In this document: positions 53,612 through 61,388 of the stretch, piece after piece
How positions within the stretch are numbered: position 1 is the stretch's first letter
How the letters are laid out: every line of letters starts with the position of its first letter
Source of the DNA: Phycisphaeraceae bacterium
Lineage (GTDB): Bacteria > Planctomycetota > Phycisphaerae > Phycisphaerales > UBA1924
DNA: 64,000 nucleotides
Direction of reading: 5' to 3'
NCBI GenBank assembly: GCA_020639215.1
Contig: JACKHA010000003.1
Span: 89,390 to 153,389, forward strand
Position numbers and translations under genes: made by a program
The notes under the pieces: generated by a model
Told to the model about the DNA's origin: nothing
The model's input: the letters and a program-made list of their open reading frames with translations, nothing else
Databases searched by the model: none

Positions 53612-54069
53612 GCCGCACTGTGACGACCTGGACCCGCACCGCACGACGAACCACCGCGGCCGGCCTGCTGATCGGGGTATCGGCGAGTCTCGCCGCCTGC
53701 TCGACGCGACCGGCGCGGGTTGATGCCCCGGCTGCCACCACCCGCCTCGACACGCCGCGCCTCCCGGAAGTCCAGCACGTCGTGCTCCTGCGCCTCAAGG
53801 ACCCGCTCGACACGCCCGACCTCGTCCGGTCCTGCAACTCGCTGGCCGAGGGCGTGCCCAGCGTCCGCAGCGCGTTCGCCGGGCTGCACGTCGAGATCGG
53901 ACGCAGCAACGTCGACCGCGACTACGACCTGTGCTTCATCGTCGGGTTCGACACGGTCGAGGGCTACCGCGAGTACCTCGACCACCCGCTCCACCTGCGG
54001 CTGCTGGACGAATGGCGCGACCGGCTCGAGTGGATCCGCGTCGTCGACGCGCGCGACGTGCCGGGGTGA
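53608..54069 (+). CDS. Dabb-family (stress-responsive A/B barrel) lipoprotein
   Basis: The 153-residue protein starts at a GTG that overlaps the previous stop (GTGA), with GGGGAGG nine bases upstream. The first 31 residues end in a lipobox (SASLAAC). The Dabb barrel follows: VQHVVLLRLKDPLDTPDLVR, GLHVEIGRSNVDRDYDLCFI, VEGYREYLDHPLHLRLL. Dabb domains are small dimeric barrels; substrate or partner is unknown. Confidence 0.82.
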   Translation: MSRTVTTWTRTARRTTAAGLLIGVSASLAACSTRPARVDAPAATTRLDTPRLPEVQHVVLLRLKDPLDTPDLVRSCNSLAEGVPSVRSAFAGLHVEIGRSNVDRDYDLCFIVGFDTVEGYREYLDHPLHLRLLDEWRDRLEWIRVVDARDVPG

Positions 54070-54080
54070 CCCAGGAGACT

Positions 54081-54249
54081 CACCACAGAGTCGCAGAGAG
54101 CGCTGAGGAAGGCAGAGAGGCGGGGGCTGAGGCACGAGGGACTAGGCACTAGGCATTGGGCACTGGGCGCGAGACTCTCGACGTGGGGCCAAGTCGTCGG
54201 CCGGTTCTCCAACGGCTTCGCCTCAGCGCCCTCTGCGCCTCTGCGGTGA
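54081..54249. repeat. Inverted repeat of the CACAGAGTCGCAGAG family
   Basis: Left arm 54081-54108 (CACCACAGAGTCGCAGAGAG) pairs with right arm 54221-54249 (CTCTGCGCCTCTGCGGTGA at its end) with few mismatches. Between them lies a run of near repeats of ACTAGGCA / ATTGGGCACTGGGC. The region separates convergent genes. The arm motif resembles that at 48573-48686. Confidence 0.65.
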
Positions 54250-54263
54250 ACCCTCTTGGCGAG

Positions 54264-54614
54264 TCACCTTGTCGCCCGCTCGTCCCGAACCAGATCGCGC
54301 ACCGCCCGCGCGCCCGTCACCGACAGTTCGCCCCGCTCCACCAGCGACGCCAGCAGCTCGGCCAGCGGGTCGGGCGCCCGTCCCTCAAGCACGCCGCGGA
54401 GGCGCTCGATCACCTTGTCCAGGCGCAGGCGGATCGTCGGGTACGACACGCCGTAGACCGTCGCCAGGTCCTTGAGCGAGCCCGAGTGCAGCACCAACTC
54501 GCCGATCAGGTCCAGGTCCTCGCGCGGCAGGTCGAGCAGCGGGTGGTGGCCCGGCGTCGCCGAGCGCGCGTCACCCTTCAAGTCCGCTCGCGATGGAGAT
54601 CGACTCTGGGGCAC
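54264..54614 (-). CDS. DUF2089 family DNA-binding regulator
   Basis: The 116-residue protein contains the DUF2089 core LPREDLDLIGELVLHSGSLK followed by DLATVYGVSYPTIRLRLDKV, which reads as a helix-turn-helix. The family usually has N-terminal zinc-binding cysteines; none is present here, so this is the short form. Its own promoter (54621-54648) carries a perfect palindrome over the -35 box. Negative autoregulation is therefore likely. Target genes are unknown. Confidence 0.82.
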   Translation of the reverse strand: MPQSRSPSRADLKGDARSATPGHHPLLDLPREDLDLIGELVLHSGSLKDLATVYGVSYPTIRLRLDKVIERLRGVLEGRAPDPLAELLASLVERGELSVTGARAVRDLVRDERATR

Positions 54615-54620
54615 GCGATC

Positions 54621-54660
54621 AGAATAGACTCTGCTTTTGATTTGTCAAGGTACACTTGAC
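54621..54660 (-). promoter_or_regulatory. Sigma-70-type promoter with overlapping palindromic operator
   Basis: On the minus strand TTGACA (54643-54648) and TATTCT (54621-54626) are separated by 16 bases. The palindrome GTCAAGGTACACTTGAC at 54644-54660 has perfect 6-base arms and overlaps the -35 box. The region is unusually AT-rich for this genome. It drives the DUF2089 gene. Confidence 0.65.
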
Positions 54661-54691
54661 TATTATTCAATCGCGAGCCCCGCCCGCTGGC

Positions 54692-56026
54692 TCACACGCC
54701 GACCGCGTCCTCGACTCCGCCGGCCGCCCCGACGCCCTCCCCGAGCGTCACTCCGGCGCCGGCCGTCCCGTTCCCCGCCAACCCGACCACAATCTCGGCC
54801 GCATTCGACGAACCGCTCTCGCCCCGCAGCCGCGCCCCCAGTTCAGCCGACCGCGCCGCGATCGCCGCGTCCTCAACACACGCCCGGATCGCCTGCACCA
54901 ATCGCTCCACCGTCAGGCGCCTGCGCCCCAGCGTCAACCCCACCCCCAGCCGCTCCACCCGCACGCCGTTGTTGAACTGATCGTGCGACACCGGCGCGAC
55001 CAGCGTCGCCCGCCCCGCCGCCAACGCCTGCGCCGTCGAGCCGATCCCGCCGTGCACGACCGAGCACGCGGCCCGCGGCAGCACCGCCGAGAACGGCGCG
55101 TACTCGGCCGCGATCACCCCCGCGGGCAGGCGCGCCGGCACGTTCTCCGACCGCCCCACCAGCAGCAGCCCGCGCCGCCCGAGCAGGCGGCACGACTCGG
55201 CCGCGTGCCGATAGAACTCGCCCGCGACGTGGATCGCCGTGGTTCCCAGCGCGAACACGATCGGTCGGTCGCCGCGCGCCTCGCCCTCGTCCAGGAATCG
55301 CTCGACTTCCGGCGGGCACGCACGCATCGGCGCGGCGTCATAGAACGGGAACCCCGTGATGCGCGACCCCGCCGGGTCGTCCGGCATCGGCGCCCGGAAC
55401 TCGGGCGACCACAGCCCCAGCGCCACGTCCCCGCCGCGGAACTCGCTCATCAGCGCCCGCGGCACCTTCGGGAACCCGCAGCGCACACGGAGCCGGTTCA
55501 TCGGCCACGCCGAGAACATCCCGCCGATCGGGCCGAGCGCCCGCCCCAAGCGCCGGGCGACGCGCGCCGGCCCCTCGCCCGGCTCCATCTGCATCGCCGG
55601 CACCGGGTCGTGCGCCGAGAACCAGATCGAGGGCTGCAGCCCGGCGGCCGCGTGCGCCACGCCCCGCTTCTGGCAGATCCACCGTGTGCCGAAGCAGATC
55701 GAGTGGTGCAGCACCGCATCGGGGCGCAGGTCCGTCACCGCCGCGTCGAACTCCTCGATCAGCCCCGGGGCCGCCTTGAACAGCCAGCGGAACACGTTCA
55801 GCGGCCCCAGCACCGGGTGCATGAGGTTGTGCTCGCGGATGAACGAGGGCAGATCGATGTGCTCGCCGTGCGGACGGAACTCCAGCCCCGCGCCGCGCAC
55901 GTCGGGCTCGAAGTACGGATTGGTCATCACGATCGCGTCGTGCCCGAGCGATTGGATCGCCCGCCCGATGCCCAGGAAGGGATGGACGTCGCCGTGGGAG
56001 CCGGCGGTGACGATCAGGATCCGCAT
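54692..56026 (-). CDS. GT1-type UDP-glycosyltransferase
   Basis: The 444-residue enzyme has the GT-B fold start MRILIVTAGSHGDVHPFLGI and the donor-binding C-terminal motif AACSVVHGGIGSTAQALAAG, followed by APVSHDQFNNGVRVERLGVG. This pattern matches the MGT/UGT group (glycosylation of small hydrophobic acceptors or lipids). Acceptor and sugar cannot be read. The tail is an Ala/Gly-rich extension. It lies upstream of the DUF2089 gene on the same strand. Confidence 0.9.
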   Translation of the reverse strand: MRILIVTAGSHGDVHPFLGIGRAIQSLGHDAIVMTNPYFEPDVRGAGLEFRPHGEHIDLPSFIREHNLMHPVLGPLNVFRWLFKAAPGLIEEFDAAVTDLRPDAVLHHSICFGTRWICQKRGVAHAAAGLQPSIWFSAHDPVPAMQMEPGEGPARVARRLGRALGPIGGMFSAWPMNRLRVRCGFPKVPRALMSEFRGGDVALGLWSPEFRAPMPDDPAGSRITGFPFYDAAPMRACPPEVERFLDEGEARGDRPIVFALGTTAIHVAGEFYRHAAESCRLLGRRGLLLVGRSENVPARLPAGVIAAEYAPFSAVLPRAACSVVHGGIGSTAQALAAGRATLVAPVSHDQFNNGVRVERLGVGLTLGRRRLTVERLVQAIRACVEDAAIAARSAELGARLRGESGSSNAAEIVVGLAGNGTAGAGVTLGEGVGAAGGVEDAVGV

Positions 56027-56117
56027 GGGGCGATGGTAGTGGATGGGACGCTGATTTGGGCGTGTCGCGGCGTGCCTCGGGTTGCGGCGTTCGCGAAGCG
56101 ACGGCCCCGAGTTGCAA

Positions 56118-56606
56118 TCAGAAACAGTGCTCCCCCTCCATCCCCGCCGCCTGCCTGATCCACCCCGTCACCACCGCCTCATCGATCGCATCCCCCTCGT
56201 GGATGTGCCAGTACCGCACGCCCGCCTTCTTCGACCCCACCGGCGGCCGCGGCTCCAACGAGTCCCCGCGGAAGAACGCCACCTTCACATACCTCGTGAC
56301 GCAGTGCATCGACAGGAACCAGCCCATCGACCCGTCCGCCGCCCCATAGAACGGCGCGTTCCACCGCACCGCCTTCCGCACCCCCGGCACCGCCGCGACG
56401 ATCATCGCGTCGAGCCGCCGCCCCACATCCCGCTTCCACCCCGGCATCGCCTCGATGTAGGCTCGCACCGGCCCGTCGCCGTCGCCCTTGGGGACCTGCG
56501 GGTTGCCGCCGGAGAGAAGGCGGGGAGCCGGAGCGGAGGCGCCGGACGCGCTGCCGCGCGAACCCACCGATCGCTTCGCCACCCTCTGCGCCGCGCCCTT
56601 CGCCAT
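56118..56606 (-). CDS. DUF1801-domain protein
   Basis: From the ATG at 56606 the protein has 162 residues. After a 45-residue Ala/Ser-rich tail the DUF1801 (YdhG-like) core follows: VRAYIEAMPGWKRDVGRRLD, VRKAVRWNAPFYG, GWFLSMHCVTRYVKVAFF and RYWHIHEGDAIDE. The fold is known, function is not. The start is uncertain because the region upstream is dominated by basic low-complexity coding. Confidence 0.75.
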   Translation of the reverse strand: MAKGAAQRVAKRSVGSRGSASGASAPAPRLLSGGNPQVPKGDGDGPVRAYIEAMPGWKRDVGRRLDAMIVAAVPGVRKAVRWNAPFYGAADGSMGWFLSMHCVTRYVKVAFFRGDSLEPRPPVGSKKAGVRYWHIHEGDAIDEAVVTGWIRQAAGMEGEHCF

Positions 56607-56740
56607 CCCAGTCGCTCGCCACTTCGCCCGCCGCCATCGCCCACGCCCGCCCCGTCTCACCACGAGCATACCCGACCACAAGAACGACAACGGAACTCGC
56701 GCACCGCGAGCCCCTCCGCCACAATCACAGCAATTATCAA

Positions 56741-57092
56741 TGGAGCCGGGGGGATTCGAACCCCCGTGCCAAGCGGTCGGAACGGCGCCTCTACGCGTGT
56801 ATCCGATGGTTTGATCTCGGCCTCGGGTCGCGCATCGGCACGCTCCCCTTCGGCCCAGCACCCGGTGACCTCCTCGCCCCGGCGGCAGGGTGCGCCCCGC
56901 CGGAGCCAGCCTGAAAGTCATCGGCCGACGCACTATCAGACATCGTGCGCCGGACGTCGCGGCCTAATCAGGCCGCGAGAGCATAACCGCGGTTGTTGGC
57001 AGTTATTGTGTGTGCGTGCTTCTTACGAGGCCAGCACGCCCCTCGACGCGCCACGCCGAACCTACCCCGCCCGGTCGAAACCATTCGGCCCC
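56741..57092 (-). ncRNA. ssrA: tmRNA
   Basis: The minus-strand RNA begins GGGGCCGAATGGTTTCGACC and ends GGGTTCGAATCCCCCCGG CTCCA, so the acceptor arms GGGGCCG and CGGCTCC pair with one G-U. The T arm is standard. The resume codon and tag lie at 56968-57000: GCC AAC AAC CGC GGT TAT GCT CTC GCG GCC TGA, giving ANNRGYALAA. The ALAA ending is the usual protease recognition end. It rescues stalled ribosomes together with SmpB. CCA is not encoded. The length of about 352 bases is normal. Confidence 0.95.
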
Positions 57093-57245
57093 AGGATGTC
57101 AAAGACCGGCCGGCTCAACGCCAGCCAACCAAAGTCTACGCCCAACTCGCCCCGCGTATTCCCACCAAGCCCGCGAGCCGGGGCGTCCCCGCCCCGGTCC
57201 CATCGCCGTTGAGTTGCTATACCCGCGCGCACAAACCTGAGCACG

Positions 57246-57510
57246 CACCCTTGTGCGCGCTTTCCACCAGTAGTCTTCCACCGCCTTTTCCAGCCCCAAA
57301 CCCACCTCCCCCAGAATCGTCATTCACCGGCGCGCGCCCAAACCTGCCCGCAGGGGGGATGAGTAGAGCCCCGTGCGCGCTCCCGCCCAATCCCCACTCC
57401 TCCCACGCCTCCAAGCCGCACTCCCCGCGGCCACCACCCCCGCCGCTCGCCGAAACGCCGCCACCACCCTCCTGCTCAACCTCGCCACCCTCCCCCAACT
57501 CGATGCCTCG
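57246..57510 (+). pseudogene. Decayed relic of the helix-turn-helix-like element
   Basis: CACCCTTGTGCGCGC at 57246-57260 and CACCGGCGCGCGCC near 57326-57339 match the conserved block of the other two copies but are 65 bases apart instead of about 17. A frame at about 57400-57490 reads PAARRNAATTLLLNLATL, resembling ESARKAASLLLRLSNI of the intact gene. TCGATGCCTCGATGCC follows, as at 5762-5777. No start or helix-turn-helix survives. Frame and extent are approximate. Confidence 0.5.
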
Positions 57511-57537
57511 ATGCCTCGTGCCTCTCCCCCTCCCCCC

Positions 57538-60063
57538 TCACCCATCAATCGCCACATCCAACTCCAGCCGCTGCGCCGAAAGGCACTCCCGCGCCGTGCA
57601 CGCCTGGAACGACACCACCAGGAGCGGGCGACCCAGCGCCGCCCCCGCCGGGCGCTCCAGCACCACCGCCAACTCGAACTCGCCCTCGTACACCCGCATC
57701 CCCGCCGCGGCCTCCGACGGCCTGAACTCCACGCCCTCCGGATAGTCCGCGTACGCCGCGATCGCCGTGCCGCGCGTGCCCCGCCCGCTCGCGTCCGCCT
57801 CGACAATCGCAACGCGGAAAGGAACCAGCCCCAGCCCCGCGGCCTCTTCCCCCGGATCGGCCGCGACGATGTGGTACCCCGGCGCGATCCGCACCAGCAG
57901 CCGCAACTCCGCCGCCCCGCCCTCGCCGAGCGTCAGCCTTTCGTCGGGCGCGTAGACCTCGACGGTCGTGAAGTCCGCGTGGGTGCCCCCGTAGGAAGCC
58001 GCGGGGTCCGACCCCGCGGCTTCTTGAGCACCAATCGATCCACCCGCTCGCCCCATGCTCCCCGACGCACCGAACCCAAGCCTTCCGCCCGTCAACCCAG
58101 GCTCGCGCAGCATCGTCAGCAGCGCCCGCGTCCCGACCGCCGACCCCACGGCGTTCTCCGCCACGCTCGCGCTGATCGCCCGCAGCGCGCCGACCGCCCG
58201 ATCCACATCCCCCGCCTCGCGCGTCCGCATCGCCAGTTCCGCCAGCCCCAGCGCCATCAGCGTCGCCCCGGCCGGCATCGCCCCGTCGTACGTCGCCCGC
58301 GTCCGCACGAACAGATCGGTCGCCCCCTCGCGCGTGTCGAAGAACCCGCCGGAGCCGTCGCCGAACAGCGCCTCGGCTTCCGCAATCAGCCGCCGCGCCT
58401 CGCCCTCCGCCCACGCCGGATCAACCGATGTTGACGCCGCTGGTTCATCGGCATGGCTGCCCAGAGCGGCAGCCATGCCACCCGTCGGACCCGCGTCCGC
58501 GCTGGCACCGGCCAGCGTCACCAGCGCCCGCACCATCGACGCGTAGTCCTCCAGCAGCGCCGGCGTCTGCACCACGCCGTTCCTGGCCACCCGCATCAGC
58601 GTCCCATCCGCCCCCCGCATCGACTCCAGCAGCGACCTCGCCACCATGAACGCCATCACCAGATCATCACGCCGCTCCGTATCCACCATCCCGCTCACCG
58701 CGAGCGCCCGCACCATCAGCGCGTTCCACGACAGCACCGCCTTGTCGTCCAGATGCGGCTGCTTCCGCCGCGACCGCGCCGCGAGGAGCACCCGATTGAT
58801 CCGCTCCATCCGGGCCGCGAACTCGGCGCGTTCGACACCCAGCCGATCCGCCATCTCGTCCGGCACCAGGTCCATCCGCAGCACGTGCCGCGCCGCCTCA
58901 TCGGGATGGTGCGGATCGCGGAAGTTGGGGCCGCGATTCAGCGCGTATGCGCGGATCGCCAGGTCCGCATCGTCAGGAGCCGGCGATGCACCGTGATCCA
59001 GCGCCTCCCGCACCTCCTCCGGCGTCCACAGATAGTTCAGCCCCTCGCGATGATCGATTTCCGCGTCCTGGGCCGTGTGGAACGCGATCGCCCGCCCGCT
59101 CCCATCCCGCCGCGTCATCTCGCGCAGTACATAGCCGATCGTCGTCCGCGCCACATCCCGATAGAACGCGCTCGCATAGACCGCTCCCGCCCGGGTGTAC
59201 ACCTCCGCCAGCATCTCGTTGTCGTACAGCATCTTCTCGAAGTGCGGCACCGTCCAGTGCCCATCGACGCTGTACCGGTGGAACCCACCGCCCACCTGGT
59301 CCCGCATCCCCCCCACCGCCATGCGGTCGAGCGTGTGGCGGACGACCTCATCGATCGCCGCCCGCGTCGCGTCGTCGCCCGCCCGGTCGCGCACGTCCAG
59401 CAGCAGGTCCAGGTACACCGGCTGCGGGAACTTGGGCGCGCCCCCAAACCCGCCGTGGGTCCGGTCGAACATCCGCAGCAGCGCGCCGACCGCCTCCTGC
59501 ACCGTCTCGATCCCCAGCGGCGCGGGCTCGGCCCCGCCGGCCAGGTGCCCGCGAACCGCGTCCGCCAGCGACTCGGCCTGCTTGAGCACCTCGTCGCGCT
59601 GCTCGCCCCAGGCCCGCGCGATGCCGTCCAGAACCTGCGGAAACGTCGGCATCGAGCCGAGCCCCGGACGCGCCTCCGCTGGGAAGTACGTCCCGCACCA
59701 GAACGGGCGCAGCGATCCCGGCTCCAGGAACACGCTCATGGGCCACCCGCCTTGCCCGGTCATGATCTGCGTGGCGGCCATGTAGATGTCGTCAACATCG
59801 GGCCGCTGCTCGCGGTCCACCTTCACGCACACGAACCGCTCGTTCATCATCGCCGCGATCGACTCGCTCTCGAACGACTCCCGCTCCATCACGTGGCACC
59901 AATAGCACGTCGAATAGCCGACCGAGAGGAAGATGGGCACATCGCGTCGGCGTGCCTCAGCGAAGGCCTCCTCGCCCCACGGGAACCAGTCCACCGGGTT
60001 GTGGGCGTGTTGGAGCAGGTACGGGCTGGCCTCGCTCGCGAGGCGGTTCGTGTGCGCAGGCAT
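57538..60063 (-). CDS. YyaL/DUF255-type thioredoxin protein with DsbD-like C-terminal domain
   Basis: The 841-residue protein starts MPAHTNRLASEASPYLLQHA. Residues 1-165 are the DUF255 thioredoxin domain (HNPVDWFPWGEEAFAEARRR, active site Cys53 and Cys56 in STCYWCHVME, KVDREQRPDVDDIYM). Residues 190-620 resemble an (alpha/alpha)6 barrel of the SSP411/YyaL type (FGGAPKFPQPVYLDLLLDV, GGGFHRYSVDGHWTVPHFEK). Residues 725-841 are a DsbD alpha-like beta domain (VSFQACTARECLSAQRLEL). Two long palindromes at 57995-58023 and 58452-58481 are read in frame and encode the loops EAAGSDPAASY and GGMAAALGSHADE. The fusion suggests a redox function. Confidence 0.88.
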   Translation of the reverse strand: MPAHTNRLASEASPYLLQHAHNPVDWFPWGEEAFAEARRRDVPIFLSVGYSTCYWCHVMERESFESESIAAMMNERFVCVKVDREQRPDVDDIYMAATQIMTGQGGWPMSVFLEPGSLRPFWCGTYFPAEARPGLGSMPTFPQVLDGIARAWGEQRDEVLKQAESLADAVRGHLAGGAEPAPLGIETVQEAVGALLRMFDRTHGGFGGAPKFPQPVYLDLLLDVRDRAGDDATRAAIDEVVRHTLDRMAVGGMRDQVGGGFHRYSVDGHWTVPHFEKMLYDNEMLAEVYTRAGAVYASAFYRDVARTTIGYVLREMTRRDGSGRAIAFHTAQDAEIDHREGLNYLWTPEEVREALDHGASPAPDDADLAIRAYALNRGPNFRDPHHPDEAARHVLRMDLVPDEMADRLGVERAEFAARMERINRVLLAARSRRKQPHLDDKAVLSWNALMVRALAVSGMVDTERRDDLVMAFMVARSLLESMRGADGTLMRVARNGVVQTPALLEDYASMVRALVTLAGASADAGPTGGMAAALGSHADEPAASTSVDPAWAEGEARRLIAEAEALFGDGSGGFFDTREGATDLFVRTRATYDGAMPAGATLMALGLAELAMRTREAGDVDRAVGALRAISASVAENAVGSAVGTRALLTMLREPGLTGGRLGFGASGSMGRAGGSIGAQEAAGSDPAASYGGTHADFTTVEVYAPDERLTLGEGGAAELRLLVRIAPGYHIVAADPGEEAAGLGLVPFRVAIVEADASGRGTRGTAIAAYADYPEGVEFRPSEAAAGMRVYEGEFELAVVLERPAGAALGRPLLVVSFQACTARECLSAQRLELDVAIDG
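57995..58023. repeat. In-frame palindrome GAAGCCGCGGGGT / ACCCCGCGGCTTC
   Basis: A perfect 13-base stem around CCG lies inside the coding region of the YyaL-type gene, in the linker before the DsbD-like domain. Confidence 0.75.
58452..58481. repeat. In-frame palindrome GGCATGGCTGCC / GGCAGCCATGCC
   Basis: A perfect 12-base stem around CAGAGC lies inside the same coding region, again in a loop between helices. Confidence 0.75.
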
Positions 60064-60117
60064 CGGGTCAGGGTAGAGCCGGTCGCGCGAGCGATCGGTG
60101 CGGGCATCCCCAATGCC

Positions 60118-61107
60118 TCACCCGCGACCGATGACCTTGAACACCAGCGTCACGACCGGCGCGACGCCCGGATCCCACACGCTCGGCAGCGTCGAGCCCT
60201 CCGCGACCGCCGCGTGCCCGTTGCCGGGGGCGCGCCGGCGCGAGCCCATGCCGACCGCCCGCATGGCCGCCACGCTCGCGTCGAGCACCGCCCCGCCGGG
60301 CAGTCGCACGACGCTGACCGCCAGCGTGGCCGAGACCACTCGGGGCTCGTCGGGTCCGGCCAGGGCGCACAGATCATCGCGGAGGTCGTCGAACGCGCGG
60401 GTGTACGCACGGGCCGCGATCTCGACGTCGCCCATCGGACCGCCCGTCGGGCCGGCCAGCAAAGCCCCGCCCGAGTCGATCACCGCGCCAAGGGCCGCAC
60501 GCAGGTCGTCGAGCACGTCGGCCAGTTCGTCTCGAAGGTCGAGGACGCGCTCGGCCGCGCCCTGCGCCAGGAAGGGGACCGCGAACGCGCCGAGGCGCTG
60601 GCCCAGGCGCGCCTCGGCTTTCTGCGACACACTGGCGGGGAACGCGCGGGCGACCGCCAGCCCGTGGCGGGCCGCGAAGCGGTCCATGCCCGCGGCGACC
60701 GGCACGCTGATGGCCGGGTCCGGGCCGCCCTTGAGCACGTCGCCCGCGATGGCCTGCAGGTAGTCGCGCTCGTGCTCGAACACGTGCGGCTTCATGAGCG
60801 GGCGAAGATCGGCGTAGCGGTCGTCGGCGCCGATGCGGTCGAAGGCCTCGCGGACGTCGCCGGCGGCGTCGAGGCCATCGACGCTCGGGGCCAGCACGCC
60901 GGCTTCCCACAGCGGGGCGGCCCAGCGCCAGGACTCCATGAAGGCCATGTACTTCGGGGCGGCGGCGACGGCGCCCTCGACGTCGCGCTTGGCCGTCCCG
61001 GCGAAGGGCGTGGGCATCATGGTGATGGCCCGATCGGCGAGCTGGAGCGCGGCCATGGCCGGCGCCTCGCGCGTCGTCAGGTGGTATGGGCTCACCACGA
61101 TGTCCAT
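60118..61107 (-). CDS. Conserved hypothetical protein
   Basis: The 329-residue protein starts MDIVVSPYHLTTREAPAMAA with AAGGGG upstream. It contains conserved-looking stretches (LRPLMKPHVFEHERDYLQAI, FAARHGLAVARAF, LRDELADVLDDLRAALGAVI) and a final beta region. I recognise no domain or active site. It has no signal peptide. It lies between the YyaL-type gene and the ABC permease on the same strand but is separated from the latter by a dispersed inverted repeat. Confidence 0.6.
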   Translation of the reverse strand: MDIVVSPYHLTTREAPAMAALQLADRAITMMPTPFAGTAKRDVEGAVAAAPKYMAFMESWRWAAPLWEAGVLAPSVDGLDAAGDVREAFDRIGADDRYADLRPLMKPHVFEHERDYLQAIAGDVLKGGPDPAISVPVAAGMDRFAARHGLAVARAFPASVSQKAEARLGQRLGAFAVPFLAQGAAERVLDLRDELADVLDDLRAALGAVIDSGGALLAGPTGGPMGDVEIAARAYTRAFDDLRDDLCALAGPDEPRVVSATLAVSVVRLPGGAVLDASVAAMRAVGMGSRRRAPGNGHAAVAEGSTLPSVWDPGVAPVVTLVFKVIGRG

Positions 61108-61237
61108 CGACGCCCCTTCATCGGCCCCGGATCGGATGACACGCTCGCGAGGGTATCGGCCCGGCACGCGCCGGAGTCTCTTCGGATTCGACGCGAACTG
61201 TATCGGCCAGGCGACGCGCGGGGGTGCGCCGATCGCC

Positions 61238-61345
61238 CACGAGCCGCGCGGCGCGAGCCCGCGGTTTCGGTCGGGTTCCACCGCACGCGAATCGCCGGTT
61301 ACCGGGCGCTCGGGCAACCACGGGCTTGCGCCGCGCGGCTCGTGG
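61238..61345. repeat. Long inverted repeat CACGAGCCGCGCGGC, copy 2
   Basis: Arms at 61238-61267 and 61316-61345 are complementary with few mismatches and match those at 44942-45027. The 48-base loop differs from the first copy. It lies downstream of the ABC permease stop and may serve as its terminator. Confidence 0.75.
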
Positions 61346-61388
61346 GGTGGGTGGGATTGCGGGCGCGTTCGGGCTCGATGGGACGCAC

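Noticed and set aside
56741..57092. A protein gene across the tmRNA region on either strand
   Set aside because: The region has the full tmRNA ends, T arm and tag frame; the open frames here lack ribosome sites and known domains.
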